Source: Spirosoma panaciterrae DSM 21099
GTDB lineage: Bacteria; Bacteroidota; Bacteroidia; Cytophagales; Spirosomataceae
Direction of reading: 5' to 3'
Assembly (NCBI RefSeq): GCF_000374025.1
Contig: NZ_KB893173.1
Location: 372,001 to 436,000, forward strand
Length of the DNA stretch: 64,000 bases
The notes under the pieces are model-generated. The model had not been told where the DNA came from, did not search any database, and was given only the letters and a program-made list of their open reading frames with translations. Below are positions 8,818 to 16,685 of this stretch, piece by piece (position 1 is the first letter of the stretch; each line of letters starts with the position of its first letter). Made by a program: the position numbers and the translations under genes.

Positions 8818-9684
8818 CTATTGTTTGCTTAATACTCCCTGCATCCGATGCGCCTGCTCAGGGGTATGGTAATTACAACTACGGTGAGGGAGTAACTGAT
8901 TGTAATTCTCAATGGCTCGTTGGATCGCTTCTCCAGCCGCTTCATAATTGACAAAGCTTCGGTTCAAGAGCATCTCCTGCTTAATGGTGCGATTCACTTG
9001 TTCGGCCAACGCATTTTCATAGGGATCCCCCTGCTCAGTCATGCTGATAACCACTTTATAACGACGTAATAGACCTATGTACTCTCGACAACAGTATTGC
9101 ACACCACGGTCAGAATGATGAATCAAGTGTCGACCTACTTTATTCTCTTTCAAAGCCATTTTTAACGCCATCAGCGGTCCGTCCATTTGCAAAGAACGAT
9201 GCAAAGCCCAGCCTACAATCTTTCGCGAATAAGCATCGGTGATTAAGCTTAAGTAAGCGAATCCATACTGTAGAGGAATATAGGTAATATCGCTGACCCA
9301 CAAGCGATTAGGGGTATCTACTTTCATTCCCTTTGTTAAGTTAGGGTACTTTCGAAACGGATGATCAGACCAGGTAGTTCTTGCCCGACGAGTCTTACAC
9401 CTAACTAGCAGCCCATTGTCTCTCAGTAGTTTAGCAAATTTATCTCGCCCTAATTTAATATCCTGCTGGGCCCGAAAACCCGCCAGTTGATGATGCAATA
9501 TTTCCACCCCGACCGAGGGTAAATCCACCCGTAAGCGACGAACTTCAGCCAGTAACATGGCTTCCTGAAGGGTGGATTTATCGTTTTGTTTCTGCCTTTC
9601 ATACCAAGCCTGACGGCTCTTCCCAAACAGTCCGCAGAGAGTCTGTACGCTCACCAAAGGGTGTTCCAGACTGAGTTTAGTCAC
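8818..9684 (-). CDS. IS3-family transposase OrfB
   Basis: A 288-residue integrase-like catalytic protein. An N-terminal HTH_21-type region (about residues 40-100) precedes the rve core. The DDE triad is readable: first Asp in WVSDITY, second in HHSDRGVQY, Glu in ENALAEQVNRTIKQE. On its own it would start with GTG overlapping the orfA stop by four bases (GTGA). More likely it is made mainly as an OrfAB fusion of about 420 residues through the A6G slip site. All catalytic residues are present and the frame is intact, so the element may be active. Confidence 0.95.
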   Translation of the reverse strand: MTKLSLEHPLVSVQTLCGLFGKSRQAWYERQKQNDKSTLQEAMLLAEVRRLRVDLPSVGVEILHHQLAGFRAQQDIKLGRDKFAKLLRDNGLLVRCKTRRARTTWSDHPFRKYPNLTKGMKVDTPNRLWVSDITYIPLQYGFAYLSLITDAYSRKIVGWALHRSLQMDGPLMALKMALKENKVGRHLIHHSDRGVQYCCREYIGLLRRYKVVISMTEQGDPYENALAEQVNRTIKQEMLLNRSFVNYEAAGEAIQRAIENYNQLLPHRSCNYHTPEQAHRMQGVLSKQ

Positions 9685-10079
9685 TGCTTGGGACCAGACT
9701 TTTTTCGGATCGGAATCTTCAATTCTTGTTCGGCGATCTGAATCACCGTTTCCAAAGCTTCTCGTTTAAGTTTTTCCTGTTGAAGCAGTTTTTGGGTGTC
9801 GGCTAATTGCTGTTTGAGTAGTGCGATTTCGTCGGTTTTCTTTTTCATCAGCAGTTTAGGGAATTTCAGCCTTGAATAGTTTGGTTCGGGGTAATAGCGT
9901 CGTAATCGATAACGCTGGTAGGCTCGATTCCAAACGCGAAGGGAATTTCGCGAGATTTTTAATTCTGCCAAAATCTGGGCTTCACTGATCAGCCCTAGTC
10001 GGTACAGTTCGACCACATGCCACCGAAAGGCATTGGCTTTGTACTTTTTCTTGAGATTGATAAAACTGCTCACTTTCAT
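9681..10079 (-). CDS. IS3-family OrfA
   Basis: A 132-residue basic protein. The helix-turn-helix segment (VELYRLGLISEAQILAEL, then SRNSLRVWNRAY) binds the element ends. A coiled-coil zipper follows (EIALLKQQLADTQKLLQQEK) and is used for multimerisation. The frame ends within the start of orfB. The ATG is the first codon inside the terminal repeat and fits the family's usual layout. Confidence 0.93.
   Translation of the reverse strand: MKVSSFINLKKKYKANAFRWHVVELYRLGLISEAQILAELKISRNSLRVWNRAYQRYRLRRYYPEPNYSRLKFPKLLMKKKTDEIALLKQQLADTQKLLQQEKLKREALETVIQIAEQELKIPIRKKSGPKQ
9699..9705 (-). promoter_or_regulatory. Programmed -1 frameshift heptamer A6G
   Basis: On the minus strand the orfA codons read CGA AAA AAG, giving the slippery heptamer A AAA AAG six codons before the orfA stop. 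A -1 slip continues in an open frame (GTC TGG TCC CAA GCA GTG) straight into OrfB. This is the classical IS3-family arrangement for making the OrfAB transposase. Confidence 0.85.
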
Positions 10080-10095
10080 AACTCTACACGGTTAG

Positions 10096-10114
10096 TGTCA
10101 AGCTATTTCAGTGT
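10096..10114. repeat. IS terminal inverted repeat, orfA side
   Basis: TGTCAAGCTATTTCAGTGT, perfect inverse complement of the distal repeat. It lies 16 bases upstream of the orfA start codon. Confidence 0.88.
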
Positions 10115-10362
10115 AATACACTAATAAAGTTACCAAAAAGTCCTACCCGAAAAATGAGATAGTTGCTAAATAGTGGTACTCGTTTCCCTTTACAGATCGC
10201 CCGGTATTGGCCTTGTTACTCCTCTTTCAGAATATCTAAATACGAACAATTTTAAGTAAAAAATACATTTTTGAATTGTCTGGGCATTGTGAACAGACAA
10301 CTTTTTTCTTACTACACGAGTAAGGCATAACTAGTAAGTTAGAATGATACAGTATCCACCTA

Positions 10363-10857
10363 TTATTTTCTTCGTTTCTTCCGAACAACCAATTCACGAT
10401 AGCCGAAGGTAGGATCGACCTCCCGTCCATACGTTAGATCAGTCATTACACCAATAACAATTTCGGCGGTGGTATAAATTGTGCAGCCTTCCAGTAAATG
10501 GCCTCCAATAGTTCGGCCTGTTGAGTCCGACACGGACAGATGTATATGACTCCCTCCTGTTGAAAGTGTACCCACCATTGAAACAATTTCAAAATGCCCC
10601 TGCCATACTGTAGGCTCTACCTGATTGGCCAATCGGAGTGTCGCTCGGGTAAGACTTCCCACACAGGTAATCACAGCTCCGGCTTCAATTCGTTGGTGTT
10701 GAACAATGGCCTCCACTTCTTTTTTGAGATCCTGACCTGGTCTCAGCCTAAATGAATAGGTCTGCATTGTGGCTGATGCGACAGCTTCTGGTGGATTTGG
10801 TTGTGCATTTAGCATGGTTACGCAATGAATCAATAAGATGGCTAAAAGATAACGCAT
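10363..10857 (-). CDS. Exported PPC/DUF296-domain protein
   Basis: A 164-residue protein with a Sec signal peptide (MRYLLAILLIHCVTMLNAQ) followed by a complete PPC (DUF296) domain. The family core is visible as RLRPGQDLKKEVEA, GAVITCVGSLTRATLR, and GSHIHLSVSDSTGRTIGGHLLEG with its conserved histidines, then TTAEIVI. PPC domains are known from plant AT-hook DNA-binding proteins and from small cytosolic bacterial homologues, some with bound metal. Here the leader predicts a periplasmic location, where DNA binding is unlikely and ligand or metal binding is more plausible. The basic tail VRKKRRK is unusual. The gene follows the large surface protein but is separated from it by a terminator. Confidence 0.82.
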   Translation of the reverse strand: MRYLLAILLIHCVTMLNAQPNPPEAVASATMQTYSFRLRPGQDLKKEVEAIVQHQRIEAGAVITCVGSLTRATLRLANQVEPTVWQGHFEIVSMVGTLSTGGSHIHLSVSDSTGRTIGGHLLEGCTIYTTAEIVIGVMTDLTYGREVDPTFGYRELVVRKKRRK

Positions 10858-10877
10858 GGCGATTTCGATTTATAATC

Positions 10878-10914
10878 AAAAAAAAACCGGGAGCGTTGGC
10901 CCCCGGTTTTTTTT
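10878..10914 (-). terminator. Terminator after the large surface protein gene
   Basis: An A-tract and CCGGG pair with CCCGG and a T-tract (stem AAAAAACCGGG/CCCGGTTTTTT). It lies 15 bases past the stop of the minus-strand gene, and the symmetrical A/T flanks make it usable from both sides. Confidence 0.85.
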
Positions 10915-10928
10915 ATTGCATTAGCGAA

Positions 10929-12938
10929 TTATTCAACTCCGAACATTACATCTGACCGGCGTCCACTGTTACCACCCCGACGACGCACCTGCTTCTTCGG
11001 TGCTGGAGGAGCCAGTAACTTGGTTTTTTGCTCATTGGTCAGCGGCTTCAGATCAGTGATTGTGTAGCTGTTATCGCTGATCGTGGTGCTGAAGCTACCC
11101 ACCGTTTGCTCAGGCTGGCCATTGCAAGGCTTCTTCGTAACAGTGAATACAGCGCGGAAGTACTGAACTTGCGGACGTACCCGACGGCCTTTGAAGCGAA
11201 TCGCGTTGCCGCTTTCGATTTTCGCTTTTTCAGCCTGCAGTTGCTGAGCCAGACCACCTGGCAGTTCGTTCAGGTTCAGAATTACAGTGTTCGTATCGAA
11301 ATCAACTGCACCTGTTGCCAGCAGACGGTTCAGACCACGATAGCGAAGACGGGTAACGGTGTCTCCAACCGAAGTAACGGTACCATTACAGTAACAGACA
11401 TTAGCCACTTCGCGGGTGTATGGGGTCCGGTAGAATACTTCCAGACGCTCAAGGCGGTGGTTGTATTCACACTCTGGTGTAACAACGGCTGGTTTTATAC
11501 TCGCAAAACTGGTGGTGGCTACTTCACTCATACAAGTACCACACTTAGCAGTTTGCTTGTTGTGAACGGTTACGTAGTAGAAGCCAGGGGTCATCTGTCC
11601 ACCCGAGAAATAAGCACTGGGGAATGTCAGCGTCGTGTCGGTCGTGTTTTCTAACTGAGCAATAACCTGATCGGTGTTGCCGGCTACGACTGAATCCGGG
11701 CGATAGTAAAGACGAGCCGTGAAGGTTTCGTTCTTCGGATTGGGGGTAGTGCTACGCCAGCTAATAACCGGAGCCGTAGCAGCTGTGTTAACCGGAGCCG
11801 ACTGAGCAGCATTGGTGTTGTCCACATAAGCAAGTGAAGCTCCTTTGAGCGAAGCGCCATTGAATCGTACATTTAGCTCAGGTACCTGTTCGCAGGTTGG
11901 GCACGATACAGGAGCTTTGGGAATAAGCTTCTTCTGCACAAATCCTTTCCGAACGGCCAAACCAACGCTAAACCCACCGTGCTTCCGCTTGAACTCATAC
12001 AATTGATCATCAATACCGTTGATAATCAAATAGTTCAACTGAGTGATAAAGCCTTGACCCTGAACCCCGATATTCCAGTTATTACGTCCAATCGGAAAGA
12101 AGACGGCAGCCGAACCAAGGGCTCCAAGGTGATACAAATGGGAGCTTGGATTTACCGACCGAATCAGGCCACCTCCATCTACGAAGGATGGAACTGCTGG
12201 TAATGTCAAAGTAGATGGGGTATAGGCAGCAATGGTAGCGGCTTCTGTACGGAACAGACCTCCACGGGCAGCCAACTCAATGAAAGAGGTGGCATCTGGA
12301 TTCTTGCGGCTCCGTCCCAGAGTAAAGGTAAGAACCGGCCCTACGGTCAGGAACATATCCTCCGAAGCCCGTTGGTTGATCGTTACCTGATTGTTCGTAA
12401 AACCACGACTTGCGGCCAGGCTGTACAAATAATCCCGGTAAATACTACGTGTGATGTAGTTCTGGTACCCAAAGGCAGCTCCGACCGCAAAGCGAAGACG
12501 CCGGGTAGCTGGGGTGAGGAAATAATCAGCATTGGCTGTAATATTAAATCCAGCACCATTATAAAGCGTATTGTCACGTTTGGTAGGTCCGAACGTATTT
12601 TCCCAGGTACCACAATACGCAAAGTTAGGTCCAGCATATAAACCTACACGCCAGGGCGATAAACGCCTAACCAGGATAAACGTTTGAAACGTCGTATCGC
12701 AGTCATCCAGTTCAGCCACATCACTGGCCTGTGCTTTGAAATCATTTCTACGCAAGGTGTCAGTGTAAATTCCTTTTCCTAGTCGATAGATATTCTCACG
12801 CACGTAACTTCCACTGGAAGTAGTCGATGATGGACTTGTCGTAGCCTGTTGAGCAAGGCTAACAGTTGGTATTGCAAAACTTAGCAACACGAGTCCAGCC
12901 AGCATCCGCAGAGGGTGTTGTTGGATAAATGTTCGCAT
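10929..12938 (-). CDS. Large surface protein with N-terminal barrel-like region and beta-rich C-terminus
   Basis: A 669-residue exported protein. The chosen ATG gives a normal leader (MRTFIQQHPLRMLAGLVLLSFAIPTVSLAQ); a TTG eight codons earlier is less likely. The first 300 residues after the leader show alternating aromatic beta strands typical of outer-membrane barrels (WRVGLYAGPNFAYCG, FAVGAAFGYQNY, FSVGLAVRKGF). After a CPTCEQVPEL segment come fibronectin-like strands with paired cysteines (TAKCGTCMSEV, NVCYCNGTV). The C-terminus (APKKQVRRRGGNSGRRSDVMFGVE) is strongly basic, and no T9SS sorting signature is visible. Function unknown. Confidence 0.7.
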   Translation of the reverse strand: MRTFIQQHPLRMLAGLVLLSFAIPTVSLAQQATTSPSSTTSSGSYVRENIYRLGKGIYTDTLRRNDFKAQASDVAELDDCDTTFQTFILVRRLSPWRVGLYAGPNFAYCGTWENTFGPTKRDNTLYNGAGFNITANADYFLTPATRRLRFAVGAAFGYQNYITRSIYRDYLYSLAASRGFTNNQVTINQRASEDMFLTVGPVLTFTLGRSRKNPDATSFIELAARGGLFRTEAATIAAYTPSTLTLPAVPSFVDGGGLIRSVNPSSHLYHLGALGSAAVFFPIGRNNWNIGVQGQGFITQLNYLIINGIDDQLYEFKRKHGGFSVGLAVRKGFVQKKLIPKAPVSCPTCEQVPELNVRFNGASLKGASLAYVDNTNAAQSAPVNTAATAPVISWRSTTPNPKNETFTARLYYRPDSVVAGNTDQVIAQLENTTDTTLTFPSAYFSGGQMTPGFYYVTVHNKQTAKCGTCMSEVATTSFASIKPAVVTPECEYNHRLERLEVFYRTPYTREVANVCYCNGTVTSVGDTVTRLRYRGLNRLLATGAVDFDTNTVILNLNELPGGLAQQLQAEKAKIESGNAIRFKGRRVRPQVQYFRAVFTVTKKPCNGQPEQTVGSFSTTISDNSYTITDLKPLTNEQKTKLLAPPAPKKQVRRRGGNSGRRSDVMFGVE

Positions 12939-13756
12939 ATTTATTGAGTTAATTTGACGCAATGTTTCTTATTAAACTTTTAATCTTCCAAATACGACTA
13001 TAGAAATTTAGGGAACGGTAACACCCACGTGGTGGTGGATTTCATCGTTTTTTTACCTTTCTATAAGAAAGCTAACGTCTATAGCCTCACCGTACCTCCA
13101 TATGACTAATTTCTTGACGAAATGTTTCTCAATGCTTCAAATAATATATAAAATATTGCTAGCACTGATCCAAATCTTGTCTATAAGCTCATTCGAACGC
13201 TCAAATTTGCTCCTCAAGTCATTTGACGATATAGCCTAAAAATGGCCCTATCTCTATTTTTTCTGCAATGTTAAGACTGAATTGCAAAAGTCAATTCATC
13301 CATTACATATTTTTTCAGTTGGTCGGCACTATCAATCTAAATTTTGAACAGCTCGTTCCGCTATCTGTTATGCAACCAAACTCGAATAAAGTCCAGACTT
13401 ATAATACTACTAATTAGCCCCAATTGTGTTTAAATGTTTTTCTTTTTTATCGGTGACCAATAATAGTGATAAACGGGTGATTATAAAACAAATACTTCCC
13501 ACCTGCCGATAGAAACTACATTTTCCCTTATTTGTCTTATTTATTCCTCAATTTCTCCCAAAATATGAACGGTAATTTAGTGAAAACTTCATGGCTGACG
13601 TATGGAGTACTTTTGTTAACGTAATAGCGGTTACCGATATACGGTCTGTTACTTTTAATCAGCATTGAGTAATTCTTCCCTTTGACAGGCAAATAGGGCA
13701 ATCGTAACCATATAGTAACGCAAATTTTCAACAAATGGACTAGTGGCTGTCCTTCA
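12939..13756. other. AT-rich intergenic stretch
   Basis: About 820 bases with no supported gene between two minus-strand genes. The only open frame of length (minus strand, near 13537-13734) starts with TTG and has no coding character. I see no tRNA-like fold, CRISPR pattern or strong hairpin. Confidence 0.5.
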
Positions 13757-14203
13757 CTATGGCAATTTGACCGACGTTTGAATCAGGTTGGTCGCGCATT
13801 TTGCAACAATCTTCCCGTCGGTTGCCACTATACGCCCCTCACAATGAACGATATTTTTTCCGGCACGAACCACTTCAGCCGTTGCAGTTACTACCTCTCC
13901 AAGTCTGACAGCGTGCAGAAAATCAACAGTCAGATTGACGGATGTGTACGCATATTCACGTCCTAGAGCATACACCATCACCCCAACCAAGTCATCCAGA
14001 ATAGCGGCAGCCGCTCCCCCATGCAGCACTTTAGCTGGATTGATCATTTCAGAACGAATCTCAAAATCAGCTACCAGACGCCCGTAAGCTACTTCCCGAA
14101 GGGTTCCATTCAACCACTGCCCGAAAGGAGATGGGCTATTACTCATTGAACACCCGATCTGGGAGTGGAGGAAATCCAGTCGGGGATTTGATAAATTGTC
14201 CAT
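13757..14203 (-). CDS. PaaI-type hotdog thioesterase
   Basis: A 148-residue hotdog-fold acyl-CoA thioesterase. The HGG motif with its flanking helix is visible (VLHGGAAAAILDDLVGVM, about residues 49-66), followed by strands YTSVNLTVDFLHAVRLGE and a late HCEGRIVATDGKIVAKC. Members hydrolyse phenylacetyl-CoA or related aryl and acyl thioesters in the cytoplasm. The ATG before DNLSNPRLDF is chosen over a GTG six codons upstream. The gene is divergent from the phosphosulfolactate synthase gene. Confidence 0.88.
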   Translation of the reverse strand: MDNLSNPRLDFLHSQIGCSMSNSPSPFGQWLNGTLREVAYGRLVADFEIRSEMINPAKVLHGGAAAAILDDLVGVMVYALGREYAYTSVNLTVDFLHAVRLGEVVTATAEVVRAGKNIVHCEGRIVATDGKIVAKCATNLIQTSVKLP

Positions 14204-14267
14204 ATCCGGCAAAAATAGCACTTAACTAAGCCATATGCCCATTTGATTCGATTATTTATGGACTTTC

Positions 14268-14299
14268 TTGGGAGGTTTCCAAGACTTGTACTACTTTTG
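14268..14299 (+). promoter_or_regulatory. Bacteroidota-type promoter of comA
   Basis: TTG at 14268-14270, 21 bases, then TACTTTTG at 14292-14299, a full match to the TTG-N19-21-TAnnTTTG consensus. Transcription would begin near 14306, about 28 bases before the ATG at 14334. This excludes the alternative TTG start at 14268. Confidence 0.65.
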
Positions 14300-14333
14300 G
14301 GCGATTTTCAATTCGCCTACTCGATTACCCTGT

Positions 14334-15098
14334 ATGAATTATACGCTTACGCAGATCCCTGAACGTACGATCAAACCCCGCCAGAGTGGGTTAACTATGG
14401 TCATGGATAAAGGGCTGAGCCTGCGAGAAGTAGAGGATTTTTTATCGACCTCTGCCGGTTATGCCGATATTGTGAAGTTAGGTTGGGCAACCTCGTTCGT
14501 TACGCCAAATCTGAAAGAAAAATTAAGTATTTACAAGGAGGCCAACATACCCGTTTATTTTGGAGGTACCTTATTCGAAGCCTTTGTCATTCGAAATCAA
14601 TTCGAAGAATACCGTAAGCTTCTCGACAAATACGGTATGGAATACGCGGAGGTATCGGATGGCTCCATCGAAATGACCCAGGACGAAAAATGTGAGTACA
14701 TACGTCAGTTGGCCTCTCAAGTCACCGTTCTGTCGGAAGTAGGCTCTAAGGATGAAGCTAAAATTATCCCTCCCTACAAATGGATTCAGTTGATGAAGGC
14801 TGAGCTACAGGCAGGTGCCTGGAAGGTAATCGGCGAAGCCCGTGAAGGCGGTACAGTCGGTTTGTTCCGCTCAAGTGGAGAGGTTCGCCAGGGACTGGTT
14901 GAAGAAATTCTGACGCAGATTCCGTTCGAAAGTATTTTGTGGGAAGCTCCGCAGAAAGAACAGCAGGTCTGGTTCGTCAAATTATTGGGCGCCAATGTCA
15001 ATCTGGGCAATATTGCCCCCCATGAGGTAATTCCTCTCGAAACCATTCGGTTAGGTCTTCGGGGTGACACGTTTATGCATTTTTTAACTAAGAACTAA
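14334..15098 (+). CDS. comA: Phosphosulfolactate synthase
   Basis: A 254-residue TIM-barrel enzyme of the ComA family, which adds sulfite to phosphoenolpyruvate to give (R)-2-phospho-3-sulfolactate. Family hallmarks are readable: KPRQSGLTMVMDKGLSL near the N-terminus, the sulfonate/PEP-binding stretch DIVKLGWATSF, VYFGGTLFE, then EVSDGSIEM, LSEVGSKD and VIGEAREGGTVGLF. In methanogens ComA starts coenzyme M synthesis. In Bacteroidota a role in supplying sulfolactate or cysteate for sulfonolipids is plausible but inferred. No other sulfonate gene is adjacent: DedA follows and a thioesterase is divergent. Confidence 0.9.
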   Translation: MNYTLTQIPERTIKPRQSGLTMVMDKGLSLREVEDFLSTSAGYADIVKLGWATSFVTPNLKEKLSIYKEANIPVYFGGTLFEAFVIRNQFEEYRKLLDKYGMEYAEVSDGSIEMTQDEKCEYIRQLASQVTVLSEVGSKDEAKIIPPYKWIQLMKAELQAGAWKVIGEAREGGTVGLFRSSGEVRQGLVEEILTQIPFESILWEAPQKEQQVWFVKLLGANVNLGNIAPHEVIPLETIRLGLRGDTFMHFLTKN

Positions 15099-15110
15099 GC
15101 AGTCCGGTCC

Positions 15111-15180
15111 GAGGAGCGAGAAGAGTTGGTAAAGAAAATATCGCTTTACCAACTCTTCTCGCTCCTCGCTCCTCGCTCCT
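15111..15180. repeat. Iterated-word fold-back structure between comA and dedA
   Basis: A perfect 24-bp inverted repeat (15111-15134 with 15144-15167) around a 9-base loop. The arms are built from 7-base words of the type AGGAGCG, and the pyrimidine arm carries two further word copies to 15180. It fills nearly the whole spacer and ends 5 bases before the dedA ATG. The purine arm comes first in the transcript. It may end comA transcription or control dedA translation. Confidence 0.85.
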
Positions 15181-15185
15181 ATTTT

Positions 15186-15833
15186 ATGGAATTGATCAAG
15201 TCGTTACTGGATTTCCTGCTTCACCTGGATCGTTACCTCGACCTGTGGGCCAACGAATATGGCGTATTGTTATATGCGATATTGTTCCTGATTGTTTTTA
15301 CGGAAACTGGCCTGATCGTTATGCCGTTACTCCCTGGCGATTCGCTCTTGTTTGCGGCTGGTGCATTAGCAGCCCGGCCTACCAACGAACTGAGTGTATG
15401 GGTGATTATCCCTTTGCTCATTGGAGCTGCCTTGCTAGGCGATAACGTCAATTATTTTGTAGGAAAGTTTCTGGGCAGTCAGATTAAATCGAGGGAACGG
15501 ATTTTGTTCTTTAAGCGAGAATACATTGCCGAAACCGAAAAGTTTTATGCCAAGTACGGTGGCCGTACAGTAATCATTGCTCGGTTTATCCCCATTGTAC
15601 GCACCATTGCCCCCTTTGTAGCCGGAGCAGGTAGCATGAACTACAGTACCTACATTCGATTTTGTATAGCCGGAGCAATTTTATGGGTAACGAGTATTGC
15701 ATTGCTGGGTTACTTTTTTGGTAACTTCCCGATCGTTCAGAAAAATTTTGAACTGGTAGTATTCGGTATTGTCGGCCTGTCGATTTTACCTATTATCATC
15801 GAATTTTTCAAAAAGCGTGTATCGCGGGCTTAA
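15186..15833 (+). CDS. DedA family membrane protein
   Basis: A 215-residue inner-membrane protein of the DedA/VTT family, now regarded as lipid scramblases/flippases for undecaprenyl phosphate or phospholipids. Seen are ETGLIVMPLLPGDSLLFAAGALA (the G-D-S reentrant loop), LGDNVNYFVGKFLG, and the second reentrant motif RFIPIVRTIAPFVAGAGSM with the conserved Arg-Phe-x-Pro-x-x-Arg. The ATG at MELIKSLL is chosen because the frame upstream runs through the fold-back repeat. Confidence 0.93.
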   Translation: MELIKSLLDFLLHLDRYLDLWANEYGVLLYAILFLIVFTETGLIVMPLLPGDSLLFAAGALAARPTNELSVWVIIPLLIGAALLGDNVNYFVGKFLGSQIKSRERILFFKREYIAETEKFYAKYGGRTVIIARFIPIVRTIAPFVAGAGSMNYSTYIRFCIAGAILWVTSIALLGYFFGNFPIVQKNFELVVFGIVGLSILPIIIEFFKKRVSRA

Positions 15834-15854
15834 ATAGATTGCTTCTTCCGATTC

Positions 15855-15908
15855 TGAGGATGCTTTACTTTCTGTTGTGACTGATCAATAGCAATCCTGG
15901 CATCCTCA
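15855..15908. repeat. Spacer inverted repeat upstream of aroE
   Basis: TGAGGATGC (15855-15863) is inverted as GCATCCTCA (15900-15908), with a 36-base loop. The pyrimidine arm ends 12 bases before the aroE ATG. It has the same polarity as the fold-back structures upstream of dedA, tex, garR and nadK but no iterated words, so it may be coincidental. Confidence 0.35.
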
Positions 15909-15920
15909 TTTCCCCAGACT

Positions 15921-16664
15921 ATGAACCGTTACGGCCTTATTGGCTTTCCCCTGACGCACTCATTTTCGCAACGCTATTTTTCGGAGAAATTTAGTCGTGA
16001 AGGCATTGCAAACAGTCAGTACGATTTGTTCGAAATGCCAGACGTAACGGCTTTACCCAAACTGTTTACGTTGCCCAATCTTCGAGGGCTGAATGTAACA
16101 ATTCCCCACAAACAGGCTGTATTACCTTACCTGGACCGACTGGATGCAGCAGCCGAAAAAATTGGAGCCGTCAATGTCATTAAATTGGAAGCCGATGGTA
16201 CAAAAACAGGTTATAATTCGGATTACTACGGTTTTCGGCAATCATTAACCGATTGGCTAACGACTCTTGGCCGTTCACCGGATGATTTGAAAGCCCTGGT
16301 TCTGGGAACAGGGGGAGCTTCCAAAGCGGTGACCGTTGCCCTGCAAGATTTAGGTATTCCTTACCAATTTGTGTCTCGTACCAAAACAGACGGCTACTTA
16401 ACCTACGATGAAGTAGAATCTGTTTTACCAGCTTATCATCTTCTGATCAACGGGTCACCAATCGGTACGTATCCTAAAACTGATCAGGCCCCTGCTTTAC
16501 CCTATTCGCAAATTTCCCATCAGCATCTGCTGTATGATCTAGTCTACAATCCGGCCGAGACTTTATTTATGAAACGTGGCCTCGAACAGGGTGCTGCTGT
16601 ACATAATGGGTTACGAATGCTGGAGCTACAGGCCGAGAAAGCCTGGGAAATCTGGCAATCTTAA
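15921..16664 (+). CDS. aroE: Shikimate dehydrogenase
   Basis: A 247-residue NADP-dependent enzyme reducing 3-dehydroshikimate to shikimate in aromatic amino acid synthesis. The shikimate-binding motif GFPLTHSFSQ (residues 8-17), the catalytic lysine in NVTIPHKQAV, NSDYYGF, and the nucleotide-binding loop LGTGGASKAV are all present. The C-terminal GLRMLELQAEKAWEIW is typical. It is somewhat shorter than the E. coli enzyme (272 residues), as usual in this phylum. It follows dedA in the same direction and converges on a lysozyme gene. Confidence 0.95.
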   Translation: MNRYGLIGFPLTHSFSQRYFSEKFSREGIANSQYDLFEMPDVTALPKLFTLPNLRGLNVTIPHKQAVLPYLDRLDAAAEKIGAVNVIKLEADGTKTGYNSDYYGFRQSLTDWLTTLGRSPDDLKALVLGTGGASKAVTVALQDLGIPYQFVSRTKTDGYLTYDEVESVLPAYHLLINGSPIGTYPKTDQAPALPYSQISHQHLLYDLVYNPAETLFMKRGLEQGAAVHNGLRMLELQAEKAWEIWQS

Positions 16665-16685
16665 CAAGCACCTATCCTCTTCTCG

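Larger units (their letters stand above)
8351..10114 (-). mobile_element. IS3-family insertion sequence with passenger gene
   Basis: Bounded by perfect 19-bp inverted repeats and about 1.76 kb long, which is long for an IS3-family element (commonly 1.2-1.5 kb). It contains orfA, orfB with an A6G frameshift site, and a third open frame for a small membrane protein between orfB and the distal repeat. The inner CTGAAATAG...CTATTTCAG ends fit the TG...CA pattern of the family. An AAT trinucleotide flanks both sides (8347-8349 and 10115-10117), but it does not abut both repeats exactly, so I do not call a target duplication. Confidence 0.85.

Noticed and set aside
11028-11654. 208-codon plus-strand frame opposite the large surface protein
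   Set aside because: Antisense shadow of a real gene; no plausible leader or domain.
13537-13734. 65-codon open frame on the minus strand
   Set aside because: Starts with TTG in AT-rich DNA; no hydrophobic pattern or motif.
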